The notes: a model not told the origin generated them from the letters alone. A DNA stretch of 64,000 bases from Kalaharituber pfeilii (GCA_015179045.1 WHUZ01000092.1:124001-188000); one strand, 5' to 3'. Shown: positions 33,021-43,332, counted from the stretch's first letter. Numbers and translations are program-made.

Positions 33021-33216
33021 TTTTTTTTTTTTTTTTATATCAATACTCGCGTGCCGCCCTATGGGCTATGGCGAGGTCTAGTTACATCAAAACAAAGTAC
33101 AAGTACGGAACAATAGAAGTAAATCCCCCGGGGCTAACCCCTCGCCCATTCCAAAATTCCTATCACTCCCCGAAGGCCCTCCCCTTCATCTTGGTCACCC
33201 AAGGGTCTGCACACTC
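33021..33216 (-). mobile_element. Family A 3' fragment (196 bp)
   Basis: Poly-T, ATATCAATACTCGCGTGCCG, CCCTATGGGCTATGGCGAGG and about 140 bp of 3' UTR. Flanked by GACCCGTCA (33012-33020 and 33217-33225); R1 has the empty site near 43905. Confidence 0.8.
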
Positions 33217-33575
33217 GACCCGTCAGCAACTGGGCCTCTGCACCTCTTCCAGAGATTCGCCGCAATTCAAAATATACTGTATAACTCTCTATTGAGTTTA
33301 GTCTGGTTCTACTACCCCACACGCGGTATTGAGTTACGTCAAGCTGCAACTACTGCTTGTTTTGCTCTGCCATTCATCACAAGGTTACGAAAGCACGGCG
33401 CAGTGTTTTCGCACTGTTTCCCTCGCACTATATGGCATTTTCCCTCGGCACCGCTGTCACCTGACTTTCCGAATTGCGTTCCGTGCTGAGCAATTTGCAA
33501 CTTTGAATCGGAAACGAGTTTTTGTTTATCCTATCTTGGGTCTAGAAAAGCGAAAAAGAGAAAACCAAAAAAAAA

Positions 33576-33951
33576 ACTACAGCACCAAGGATACCCATGT
33601 GGTCACCCACCATAGTACTAGCTTGGCGATCTAAAGATTAATGGTTGAGGGCGTGTCAGTACGAGGCCGAAAGGGGAAGGGGTTGAGGTCGAAGGCTGGA
33701 CGTTCTCCCCCCGCAATACAGAGTGACAGCGGGAACCACATGTACTTAGGTAGTGAAGGTTTAGGATTGGTGCTTTTTGGCGGGAATGTTTCGGTCGTTG
33801 TATTTAACCATTTACTTTTAGCTAAACATCGCCATAGCCCATAGGGCGGCATGCGATAAATGATATAAAAAAAAAAAAAAAAAAAGATCTAAAGATTAGA
33901 TATGGCAGAGCGGACGGGATGCCTCATTTTCTTCAGTCTATGGCCGTAGAT
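33576..33951 (-). pseudogene. 5S rRNA gene, L1 copy, interrupted
   Basis: Minus-strand copy of the 5S gene at 43214-43332. The 3' half is at 33576-33640 (GTGGGTGACCACATGGG on the minus strand) and the 5' half at 33886-33951 (ATCTACGGCCATAGACTGAA, GATGCC.. GCATCCCGTCCGCTCTGCC). A 245-bp retroposon plus a 13-bp duplication splits it near nucleotide 53, in or next to the internal promoter, so it should be dead. Confidence 0.85.
33641..33885 (+). mobile_element. 5'-truncated E1-type retroelement inserted in a 5S gene
   Basis: The 245-bp insert ends with the family A stem-loop (CATCGCCATAGCCCATAGGG) and poly-A. Its body (GGTGCTTTTTGGCGGGAATG, ACATGTACTTAGG) matches the 3' UTR of E1 in minus orientation. 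Target duplication GATCTAAAGATTA (33628-33640 and 33886-33898). Confidence 0.85.
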
Positions 33952-34039
33952 GTCTACGCTTATGTTCTTAAGCCTCATGAAGTCTTTGCGCCTCGAGCGC
34001 GAGTCCCCCCAACCTTCCTCATGGCATTGCGACTAACCC

Positions 34040-34529
34040 GCGGGGAGGCCCAGACGGGGGCCCACCTAGCCTTCCAGTGCAGCCAGCAGAGGTTTCGCCC
34101 AGAAGGCTTCAGAGAATGGGGGGATGTGGAGAAGGACTGGAAAAGAACGGCAGAGAATGGGGAGGAGTGGGATGAGTTGGAAAGGTTCTTTTCCGGGATC
34201 AAGTTTTAGGAGCGCGCCGTGCGATAATTTTCGGGCCGGTTTGCGAAGGTGTGGAGGGTTTTTAGTGCGCCGTGCGGTTTGCCGACCCGGGTCGGGAAAA
34301 ATTTGCAGGTTGCGAAGGTGTGCAGGAAACTGCAAAATTTGCCGTCGGGGAAGTTTGCTTGCCGGGATGCGAAAGTGTGGAGAAGAGGGGAGGGGGAGAG
34401 GGGGAGATATCTAGTGGAGCCTCAGGTTCTAGAAGTAGATAGAAATTTCTTTGTTTGTTAAGCCTGTCTCCGGGCTTCGAGGGCTTTCCCAGGGACCCTG
34501 CTATGGCTTGGCGCTGCAAGCGAGGTTAT

Positions 34530-34565
<36 letters not shown>
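34040..34565 (+). mobile_element. LINE B 3' fragment at the inner end of L1
   Basis: Starts GCGGGGAGGCCCAGACGGGG in the ORF2 zinc finger, runs through the ORF2 end (ELERFFSGIKF, stop 34209), the 3' UTR, the family B tail and poly-A. Homology between L1 and R1 stops exactly where it begins, and no target duplication is visible. Confidence 0.85.
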
Positions 34566-34570
<5 letters not shown>

Positions 34571-34900
34571 CACTACTATGAATTCTGAGGTTCCAACAAA
34601 TGAAGGCCCAGTGTTCCCAACCGGCCAGGCCACCGATCACGCCACCTGGCCTGAAACCGCCTACGGCGCCTGGGGCAGCCCCGGCGGAGCTTCGGATGAC
34701 CTGGCCTGGCCGGCCCGTTGGAAACACTGTTCAGAAGGCCATTCACAAAGATACGTGCTGTGCTACACACTTCCGTCACGTGCTGGACCTCATCGCGAGG
34801 ACCGCCGTGTTCCTGCATTTTTTTTTTTATTTTTTTATTTCATTACTCGCATGCCGCCCTACGGGCTATGGCGAGCTGTTCCTGCATGTGCGGAGGAGAT

Positions 34901-34903
<3 letters not shown>
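34566..34903. other. Spacer sequence with a 58-bp family A tail
   Basis: Unrecognised sequence (GC-rich at 34618-34720) that resumes after 36234. Family A tail insertion at 34819-34876 (poly-T, CATTACTCGCATGCCGCCCT, ACGGGCTATGGCGAG) with duplication TGTTCCTGCAT (34808-34818 and 34877-34887). Confidence 0.7.
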
Positions 34904-34938
<35 letters not shown>

Positions 34939-36220
34939 ATAACCCCGCTTGTAGCACTTGGCCATGGCAGGGTCCCTGGGCAAGCCCTCATAGCCCGGAG
35001 ACAGGCTAAACTAACTCTCTACATACATGGCCCCCACGCGCCGTCGCCCCCGCTCTCCTAGCTTCTAGAACTCGACCCCGCATTCTCCTACCTTCTAGAA
35101 CTTGACCCCAGCGAAGAAATTCTCCAAAACGTCATACTCCTCCCCATTCTCCGCCTTTCTCTTCCAATTCTTTTCCATGTCGCCCCACCTCTCAAAGCCT
35201 TCCGGACGGTTCTTCTGGTTTCTGCATCGGAAAGCGAGGTGCTCCCCGGTTTGCACCTCCCCGCACCTGCACTTATCCGACTCAGCCGCCCCTATCCTCT
35301 TCAACCACACTGCACACCTCCCTCTCTCCAGGCGCAAGGCAGTGAAATTGGATACTGCCATCCTATTCCACTCCATGACCTTTCCTTCTCCAAAGCCCTC
35401 CACTTCTCTCTTCTCCTTCCTCCACGCCTTCACCCTCTGGCGCACCCCACTTCCGGTGGCCACCTCCTTCCCCTGCATCACCGTCCCCTTCTTCGCCCAC
35501 TCTTCCGCCTTCTCATTGCCTGCGATTCCGATGTGAGCTTTTACCCACAACAGTTTCGCATCCCCCCCTTCCTCTTTCTCCTCGCCACTGCATTCACCAC
35601 CCTTCTCACATCCTCCGTCTTTCCCTTTCCCTCCCTGCCTGCCTTCTGAATCGCCATGACAGCAGCTTCAGAATCTAAGCAAACCAGGACCGGTACCTCC
35701 TCCGGTACACTCTCCAGCGCACTTCTCACCCCCCTCACCTCCCCGTCAAAAACCGTCGCCGTTCTCCCTACTACCTCCGCCACCACCGCTGATCTCCCCC
35801 ACACCCCCGCCCCCACCTTGCTGTCCTCGACCTTACTACCATCCGAGAAGAGAACCGCTCTCCCTCTTCCGGCTTCCTCAACCGAGGTCTCCCACTCTTC
35901 TCTCCCTCCCCCCTTTCAACCTAGCCTCTCTGCGCACTCCACTTTCACCTTCTCACACTCTCCTCCCCATGAGATCTCCTCGCCCTCCTCCGAGAACCTT
36001 GACCACTGCCCCTGCCAGCGGTCCAAAACGCTTTCATATCCATCCCCCTCTTCCAGGGCCCACTGCACCCCCCAGTCCTTCCAGTTTCTCATCCCCTCCT
36101 CCTTCTCCTCATTCCCTCTCCTGAAATCTCCTGTGCATAGTTCTGCAAGCTCCGATGGTATCTCCACTTCCCGAACCATCGCCCTTGCCTGTGCTGCGTC
36201 CAGGATCACCTCCGCCCCCT
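34902..36220 (-). mobile_element. 5'-truncated LINE B copy
   Basis: About 1.3 kb with poly-T, family B tail, 3' UTR and the ORF2 C-terminus. Target duplication GCGGAGGAGATG (34890-34901 and 36221-36232). ORFs 35095-35550 (WVKAHIGIAGNEKAEEW, CRCGEVQTGEHLAFRC) and 35541-35816 (AVVAEVVGRTATVFDGEVRG, VLVCLDSEAAVMAIQ) are parts of RNase H separated by the same -1 frame offset seen in the long copy at 18283. Confidence 0.9.
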
Positions 36221-36234
36221 GCGGAGGAGATGTT

Positions 36235-36506
36235 GGCGGTAGGAAATCTGGTCGTAACTCCTGCGCTGCGGTGTGCATGCAGTGGTAAAGCATACCTATA
36301 CAAGTAATCCTAAAGTAATCCTAAAGCTGTAATGCCATATTGGGAAAGCAGCATTAACCTGTGCACGATCCCTCGTTCCCTTGTCAGCCCCTGCCGAATT
36401 GGGCAGCGCCACCAGCGCCGCGTGCCGCACCTGTCTATTCTTTGCTGCCTGCCATCCCCAGCTGAGTCAGCCACTAAGCGGTAGTCTCGGTACGAGACTG
36501 TGTCAT
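36235..36506. other. Spacer, no gene recognised
   Basis: Continuation of the sequence split by the LINE B copy. Contains the short direct repeat TAATCCTAAAG at 36305-36326. Confidence 0.4.
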
Positions 36507-36759
36507 TGTTACGGTGTCTGCGATTGCAGCGAAGTGTAGGTGTAACTTAGGACAACGCTTGGATCTTGACTTTTGTATAGAGCCCGTGGAGGCCTCTATA
36601 TATAGGCGTCCCGCGTGTCGGTTATTTGCATTATTCTATTTAACATTGAGTGCTAACTAACAAGCTTCTCTCTCTTCACCATCATAACTATGAATGGCGT
36701 GATTATCATGCGTCATCTCTCATCGCTTATCATTGATACTTTGTTGGGTCACCCTGACA
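36507..36759. repeat. Solo LTR of the Gypsy family
   Basis: 253 bp, TGTTACGG .. CCCTGACA, nearly identical to the LTRs at 9425 and 13953 with a few substitutions. Flanked by the 5-bp duplication GTCAT (36502-36506 and 36760-36764), as expected after LTR-LTR recombination. Confidence 0.95.
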
Positions 36760-36764
36760 GTCAT

Positions 36765-37099
36765 CCCCTCTTGTGACCCCCTCTCCTTTTCTTTCCATCC
36801 ACTCAGTAATACCTGAAGCATGCGACTTACCACTGCAAAACCTCAATTTCTCAAAACGACCAACAAAATTCGAGCACCTCTGGCATCCATCCTATCCAGA
36901 TGGCAACTGGAAGAAGAGGCCCACATTCCAGTCAGACAGGGTACGAGACGGGTATACGCAGGCCATGGGAAGCCTGCAGGTGTTGGACAAGACCACGCCT
37001 GGTTCTCCGCAGGCGAATGCAGCCAGGTACCAGCAAGAGCATCTAGAGCTGCTCATTTTGCCCAAGCTAACTACAACTTAGATCTGCCGCAAAAATCCG
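36765..37099. other. No supported gene
   Basis: A 102-codon frame (36773-37081) is open but shows no recognised domain. Confidence 0.3.
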
Positions 37100-38396
37100 C
37101 ATGCGGTCTCACATAAATGTTGCAGCGAAGCAACAGAGAAGGAATACAAAAGTACCCGTTTCCGGTTTACGGTTTCGGAGTGGGCTGCTTTATGACTATG
37201 TATCGAGTGCAGATTGAGTTCTGCATAGTGGTAATTTGCTCAATTTGAACAATTACTTTTGAGTGGACTGAGATCTATCCGTACTCCACTCCGTCCAGAG
37301 GTCATTGGCAATCAAGGTGGCAGGAATGTGCTTCAAGCTCTCAAGGTTGACAGTTTTTGCACTATACCGAAGTGTTCTGGACAGGTTCTGCAAGTCATGG
37401 TGGACCAAAATTGAGGCAAATGACACTAGGCTGCTTTGGCTAATTGGGACGTTTACGGTCGCTGAAGAGATCGCAAGGAACATTATTGCCACTCTGATTG
37501 CAGAAAGTGGTGTATCCCAGTCTGGCTGTGTTTAACGTCATTGCAGCACCAATGCTTTTATTGGTCCTTACGGGACTCGACCGTATGAAGAGCTCCAGCG
37601 CTATCCTCCCCTGTATCGCCGGCGGAGGGATTTTTTCTTTTCCGGCAAGCGAACACATGGGTTTAGGGCTATAGGAGCGGGAGGTTGACAGGTTACTGGA
37701 GGCATTGCTTTGGCGAAACCCGCGGAGTGGGCAAAGAAAGTGATAGGGCTACAGTGTGGTGTATCTGTCGAGCAGGGGAGGAATGATATTTTCCTGAGAA
37801 CCTTGTAGCTGTTTTGCTAAATTATAAACATTAAGCTTCCTAATCGGGTAGTCACTTCCTGATGAAAACAACGTGCCGCTTTACCATTATTGCCAAGCGC
37901 ATGCATGGTTTGCACTCGAATTTTGGCCATGCTGACAACACCAGGTTGAGTGGAAACGTGGTGCTTGTGAATTGCCTTTGTTTTCTTCCCTCATTTTTTT
38001 GCTGCTCTAAATTGGTAAAAAGGATTTAAAAAAATAAAACGCTTTTCCAACATCTAAAAAATCAAATAGCTGAGTTCTGCAAATTGCTCACCTAGTACAT
38101 GAAAGGCAGGAAGTTGTACATACATCGAGGGGCCTTGGCCAAGTATCCAATTAAGGCGTACACTGCCACATCCTTGGAAAGTCAGGTGATGCAAGCGCGG
38201 GCCGGTGAAATAATCTGCGGTCAATGTATTTGACACAATAGATTGATACTTACAGAAACCAGAGGATATGAGCATACAGTTTTGAAGTAAGTCAATAAGG
38301 AGAAATGAAAACCTCAAATGTGGTGCTACGTCATGACTTAATCACGTTTATGTTTCTTAAGTCGGCCTTATCTAACTTCTTGGCATGCATTTCCTA

Positions 38397-38786
38397 TTTT
38401 TTTTTTCTTTTTTTTTTGTTTTTTATTTCATTACTCGCATGCCGCCTGTAAGGCTATGGCGAGGGTTTTCTAGATACAAGCTTAAGGAAAAGGAAGTATG
38501 AAATATGATTATAGGGAAATAAATAGTGAACGAAGGAAAGTTAACCCGTCCGCCTCCGTAGTTCCTTCACTCTCTTCCTGCCCATAGTAATACCTTGGCT
38601 ACTTCTGCCCCCCCCCCCCCCCCCCCTTTTGGCTGTATCAGTCCCCCGTCTGGCATTCTGTTCTTCCATGGTAGGCAGCTGGTTGTTATGTGGGTGAGGT
38701 TCTCCGGCGCCTTCCCGCACCATCTGCACTCCGGTGAGTCCGCCTTTCCTATTCCATATCTCCATTCCTTTAGTCCTTTATTTCCA
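38397..38786 (-). mobile_element. LINE A 3' fragment (390 bp)
   Basis: Poly-T, family A tail, and the ORF2 C-terminal zinc-finger segment in minus orientation (YGIGKADSPECRWCGKAPEN, LTHITTSC). Target duplication ATGCATTTCCTA (38385-38396 and 38787-38798). Empty site in R2 near 58180. Confidence 0.85.
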
Positions 38787-39209
38787 ATGCATTTCCTAGT
38801 GTCATGAGGACCTGCTCTGGTCCGATTGCGAATCCGGTATGGCAGGTGACAAGTTAAGTTTTCACAAAAGTCAAGTTGATTGTGATTCTTGTCTACCATC
38901 CATACTCTTTTGTTTTTATTTTTTTTATACCTACATATGAGTTGCAAGCACATGGTGTAGTTAATGGTTGTCGTTCTTCCGCAAGGATCACTACAGCACA
39001 TTTTTTGTAGTTTCCAACGTTGTGCAGCATCTGTCATACTGATACTATCTATGAAGGCTACAGAGCTGGCCACCAGCCGAGGTCCGTGCAGCGTTCCCTC
39101 TCTCAGGTAATTTGTCAGCCAGCCTGAGAACGCTAGGTTACAGGACCTACTGTAGATGCAGACTGATGACAATTCTCTGTTCCCTGTATTTGCTTAACGT
39201 CCGGAACCT

Positions 39210-39523
39210 CTTTCAGGTCGAACTGTAGCCACTTCAGCTTTTTGGCATTGATGCTGAGGCTCTGGTCAATTCTTTTACCATGTCCCTCCTCAACGGCAGC
39301 CATTTCTTGCTGCCAACGAGGTGCAGCACTGCGGTCATGGTCCTGGCATCTTCCTTTTGAGCTTCAAGAGATCAACCACTCGCTTGCTCAAGCTGTCCCC
39401 TATTGATGGCACCTCGTTCAAAGTGACCCCAGCAAGGTATTTATCCCGGAAGTCTAGCTGGAATGCTGCGAGTATTTCTCTTATTGCAGCTGTATCCACT
39501 CTCAGGTCCGTTATATCAGACAT
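39210..39523 (-). pseudogene. Unidentified gene relic, L2 copy
   Basis: MSDITDLRVDTAAIREILAA .. NEVPSIGDSLSKRVVDLLKL is open from 39523 to a TGA at 39335; after one shift the frame continues (RWQQEMAAVEEGHGKRIDQS, KLKWLQFDLKEVPDVK). Charged and probably helical; family not recognised. The R2 copy at 57433-57790 is more decayed. Confidence 0.4.
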
Positions 39524-40075
39524 AGTGAGGATTATAATTTTGCGCTGTAGCTAGAGGACCGGGACTCTGATCGAGCCTGTACTGTGATTCTTCCGCTGAC
39601 TTGCACTTCGTAGCCACGGACGGGGAATGCTTCTGCCAGGAGCGCACTGCAATTCGAGCGCTTGCTTAGCAGCTTAGGGGGGAGCCCTATACACTACTGT
39701 CTCCCCCAGAACTTGAGGCGTCCAAGGAACCGGATCTCCTGAAGTAGGCACGACCCAATGGGGCCTCACATCTCGCATTTTGTAAATACTCAGGTGTCTC
39801 GTGAAGTCTTGATAGATTCTTTCAATGTCCAGCTGCACTCCAGCTGCGTTGAATTTGAATAGAGTAGCAGAAAGGCAGCGTTGCAGCCCCTAATGGCGAC
39901 TCAGGCGAGAAGTAGCTCCAGTTGCAATAGCCAGCACGAGTAAGAGAGCCGCAGGTCAACAAATAAGCATCCAAGGTATAGAGTATCGGTAGTGGAGAGA
40001 AGTCAAAAGGTAAGAAATGCAGGTCACGTTGCGTGGGTCCATCTTTATAAGAGGAGAACAGAGGGTGATTGACAG

Positions 40076-40573
40076 ATGAAAACGTGCGAGTCGAAGTTAG
40101 AGGCACCGTGGGTCGTGGACGGGACTTCCCAATCTGGAAAATCATTCTCGCACAGTAACTCCGTCGTACCAGCAGCGCCACGCCATTCCTCCCGCTCTCA
40201 AATAGTAGCTCTTCGCTCCGGACGAGGCAGGGTGAAGAACGTTCAGATTGCAAGGCAGGCCCTTTCAATAGAATTACTCAAGGTAATATTATTCCCTAGT
40301 CTTAGTCTCATGCCATCTTTAGTCTTGGAGCTAGACGCTAACTGATTACGCTGTCTATTGCTCCCTTCATACGACCAATGCTAGTAATATCTCACTTCTA
40401 ACCCCTTTCTTTTTTTTTTTTTTAAATTGCAGTGCTTGTGCAATTTTGGGGGAATATCCACCCCAAAAAGAGACCAACGCCGGCTATCCACTACCTGGAT
40501 ACCAGGTTCTACGTTTTATTCTCCTTTTCCCCTCAAAGCACAGACCTCGAGTATGAACGCAGCATCGGTATAA
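40076..40573 (+). CDS. Possible two-exon gene kept in both arms (L2 copy)
   Basis: Exon 40076-40282 (MKTCESKLEAPWVVDGTSQS .. QALSIELLK) ends at GTAATA. A pyrimidine-rich tract and AAATTGCAG precede exon 40433-40573 (CLCNFGGISTPKRDQRRLST .. SSMNAASV, stop), for 115 aa in phase. R2 has the same donor and acceptor (exons 56887-56675 and 56524-56411) with a slightly shorter end. The opposite strand of exon 1 is also open, so coding is uncertain. No family recognised. Confidence 0.3.
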
Positions 40574-40844
40574 GATACTTAATAAGCAACGACGACCAGG
40601 ATGCTCAAACACCGTCCAGTGAGGCGGCATTAGAAGGACATATATCCATTCCTACTGCTCTTGGATATCTGTTTCTTTGAAAGTGGATGTCAACACAAGT
40701 TGGCCGTATATGTAGGCGTACTGTGCAAAGAAATTGGACAAATGCAAGTCAAGCGCGCAAATGCATGATATGCGCAAAGGAAGCACATGCACTCCCTCCA
40801 TCGAGTGCGTGAAGTCAAAGTCGGTTGAACTACATGGAAGGTGT

Positions 40845-40990
40845 GGCTACCTGCTATACTTTTTTTTTTCTTTTTATTCACGTAACCCCGCATACAGGCT
40901 TTTTTTTTTTTTTTTTTTTTATTTCACGTAACCCCGCTTGCAGCTGTTCGCCATGGCAGGGTGCCGCATACAGGCTACAAGCCTATGGCA
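40845..40990 (-). mobile_element. Old family B tail with a younger 63-bp tail nested inside
   Basis: The older tail (polyT .. CACGTAACCCCGCATACAGG .. CCTATGGCAGGG, between near-identical GAAGGTGTGGCTAC and GAAGGTCTGGCTAC) is shared with R2. The younger one, 40901-40963 (poly-T, CACGTAACCCCGCTTGCAGC, TGTTCGCCATGGCAGGG), has duplication CCGCATACAGGCT (40888-40900 and 40964-40976) and is absent from R2. Confidence 0.85.
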
Positions 40991-41421
40991 GGGAGAAGGT
41001 CTGGCTACGAGACTAATGGAAGGTCATTCCAATGGCCAGGATGGGGAGGGTCTGAGAGAATTGTTTGTGGATCAGCATAACCTCCATTAGTAAGCACGTA
41101 CCTTGAACGGTACGTATAAATGATACGTACAAACACAAAGTCGGTACCAATGCGTGCATAACTTTTTTGCAAGTGGTATTTACTCCTGCATACATATAAT
41201 ATACTCATCAATACAACTCAGCAATACTACAACTACGCCAGCCTAAAGAACACGGTATGAAAAAAACACATTTCGGATATATCATGAAGACATTAATTTC
41301 CTCTACTTTGAAAAACATATCGGCTCTCCAAGTATAACAGACTGGTCATACATGCTATATTGTCAAAAAGAAGGTCAATAGTTAGCTGTTCACCTGTCAT
41401 CCTTCCAATCACTTAGACTCA

Positions 41422-41453
41422 CGAGTAATGAAATAAAAAAAAAAAAAAAAAAG
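41422..41453 (+). mobile_element. Minimal family A tail insertion (32 bp)
   Basis: Only CGAGTAATGAAAT plus about 18 A and a G, flanked by a 15-bp duplication AATCACTTAGACTCA (41407-41421 and 41454-41468). R2 (about 55650-55665) is empty. Confidence 0.85.
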
Positions 41454-41504
41454 AATCACTTAGACTCAGACTAGTATGCTTACCCTAAGCAGCGAACCTG
41501 TCTT

Positions 41505-41690
41505 CTATTTATTCCTTAGCAGTCTCACGACGTCCTTGTGCCTATTTTTCGCTGCCAGTGACAGTGGGGTCTGGCCAGAGTTGTCCTTTGCATTGATGTC
41601 GACATCCTTGCGCTCAAGAAGCAGCCGCACAACAGCCTCGTGTCCATATACAGCTGCCAGGAATAGTGGGGTCCAGATGTCGCTCCCAAG
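41505..41690 (-). pseudogene. Ankyrin-repeat gene 3' end, L2 copy
   Basis: Two last ankyrin repeats and the same C-terminal end as NLR2 ([44 protein letters not shown], stop at 41505). Upstream homology stops inside a repeat at about 41690, which is the duplication breakpoint. Confidence 0.85.
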
Positions 41691-42480
41691 CCCAAAATCG
41701 TATTTCCCGAGCCATAAACCAGAGGCCAGCAGGAATAAATGCACCTATGAGAATCAGATGTGCTCTGCATGCAAAAAACGCCACCAGTACATCTGCCGCT
41801 GCCGTCATGTGGCGGGAGATCAATATAGGGACCCCCGCTGCATTGAGAAGCCTAGAGACCCCTGCAGATTAGCCACTAATTCTCGGAGAAGGGAAAGTTT
41901 GTCAACAACTTGTGAGGCAAGAAGAGGGGAGTTGCACACAAAAAAAGCAGGGTGAGCAGGAGGATTGCTACGCTAACAACAAAGAGGTTGAGCAGGGTGT
42001 CCTCCACATGATCCCTCATGGGGAGCGAAGAAGCAGGTAGATTGGAGGTGTGAGGGTTCGATTTGAGGAGCGCCGATGATGAGCAGGACGGAAGACGAGG
42101 TTCCGGAGCTGCCACTGGAGCATGTACCCTGGGGTCCCCGGAGGAGGTAGTTGCAAGGGGATGCACAGCTGAACAAGGAAAGTACAGGCAATAGGCACAT
42201 GCAGCGAAAGAATACTACAGATACTTGTAGTACTACTTCAGTATGAGTTGGTAGGAGGTGGATGAGCAAAAGGCGACGTGGCCACCAACATAGTTAATAA
42301 GAGCATGCCATATGTAATCCTGAGCTTGGTCTCCCAAAGCCAATCCGATGCTTGGAAACTTTGGCTTAGTCGTGAAGCCAATTATCTCCACAACCGGCAG
42401 GCCGTGAAAGTTTGTCATGAATTCGAAGGACTTAAGATCGAAGAGTCAGCAGAGGTTAAGCTCAGTTCATATATAGAAGA
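41691..42480 (-). pseudogene. Relic encoding membrane segments
   Basis: Frame 42166-41876 contains a hydrophobic helix (LLNLFVVSVAILLLTLLFLC). A second frame reading down to about 41690 has another ([20 protein letters not shown]). The pair recalls the C-terminal membrane part of fungal DUF6594 proteins, but that is a guess. The relic fuses directly to the ankyrin fragment. Confidence 0.3.
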
Positions 42481-42498
42481 GAGAGAGCGCTGACCGAT

Positions 42499-42572
42499 AT
42501 CTATGGCCTTGGGCCAAAAGAAAACGAGGCATCCTGTCCGCTTTGGAATGTCAAAGTTTCACATCGCCAGAA
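42499..42572 (+). pseudogene. 5S rRNA pseudogene (5' half)
   Basis: ATCTATGGCC, AAAAGAAAACGAGGCATCCT and GTCCGCTTTG match the first about 65 nt of the 5S gene at 43214. The 3' half (GTGGGTGACCAC) is missing. Confidence 0.65.
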
Positions 42573-43124
42573 GGCAGCTGCTTAGTGCTCAAGCCCGAAC
42601 AAAGAAAGCGAGTGCTGCATTGATGATCACCTTAACTTCTCGTTGCCGAAAATGGGCTCTTCGTACTTTGGACAGGTACTGCCCTCCATCGCCGTACTTG
42701 AAATTGAAACGATTTCATTCCCGTTTGGCATTGAGCGAGAACCAAGTATGCTGCAAATACCATGTGATTTTTCAAGTATTGGACATGCCCTTGTATATCT
42801 GGGGAACTCATCGGTGCACGAGACGAGGCGGTGCAAGTGAATGTGGTTGAGTGAATGTGCAGCTGTAGTGGTGCCAGCGATGGATGCTGGGGGAGGAGCC
42901 AACGTGTGCACGCAGTTGAAGAAGCAGAAGGCTTGGCAGTCTCTCCAGGCCCAAGGAGGAGATCCTCGCAGCTGAGGCGGCTGCCAAGGCGAAGTAACAG
43001 GTTACTTCTAAGCCCGTCTGCTGCTACGCTGGCATTTCGACTAGCACGCCTTGGCTACAATGGACTCGCGAGAACAGAACGAGCTCTGAAGGTACTCACA
43101 AAATGTCTTCATTACGGGAGTCGA
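42573..43124. other. No supported gene
   Basis: Open frames exist on both strands (for example 42855-43145) but without recognisable domains. The segment lies between a 5S pseudogene and the inner end of R1. Confidence 0.35.
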
Positions 43125-43213
43125 GGGTTAGTCGCAATGCCATGAGGAAGGTTGGGAGGACTCGCGCTCGAGGCGCAAAGGCCTTCATGAGGTTTAAGAA
43201 CAGAAGCGTAGAA

Positions 43214-43332
43214 ATCTACGGCCATAGACTGAAGAAAACGAGGCATCCCGTCCGCTCTGCCATATCTAATTTTCAGATCGCTAAGCTAGTACTATGGTGG
43301 GTGACCACATGGGAATCCTTGGTGCTGTAGTT
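43214..43332 (+). rRNA. rrn5: 5S ribosomal RNA
   Basis: 119 nt with the conserved fungal 5S features: CATCCCGTCCGCTCTGCC, GTGGGTGACCACATGGGAAT, and complementary ends (CTACGGC near the 5' end pairs with GCTGTAG at the 3' end). A run of T follows directly, as expected for RNA polymerase III termination. Dispersed single 5S genes are usual in Pezizomycotina. The L1 partner (33576-33951) is interrupted by a retroposon. Confidence 0.9.

Larger units (their letters stand above)
24866..34039 (+). repeat. Inverted duplication 1, left arm (L1)
   Basis: Reverse complement of 43125-49590 apart from later insertions. Matches run from GGTACGATATTGATTGCTAT at 24866 (opposite about 49587) to GCGACTAACCC at 34039 (opposite 43125). 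It contains copies of a DUF4419 gene, a 5S rRNA gene and a MITE. L1 additionally holds a pogo transposon and several tail insertions, which explains why it is longer. Confidence 0.9.
37100..41690 (+). repeat. Inverted duplication 2, left arm (L2)
   Basis: Reverse complement of about 55443-63000 apart from insertions. Matching points: 37100 GCATGCGGT opposite 63000; 37680 GGAGCGGGAGGTTGACAGGT opposite 60628; 38200 opposite 58360; 39440 opposite 57545; 40790 ACTCCCTCCATCGAGTGCGT opposite 56155; 41505 opposite 55613. The outer end lies in an ankyrin repeat. R2 is longer because of E2 and a LINE A copy. Confidence 0.9.

Noticed and set aside
33919..34209. Fusion ORF joining 5S-flanking DNA to the LINE B zinc finger
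   Set aside because: It is an accidental reading through the LINE insertion junction; the first part is not coding.
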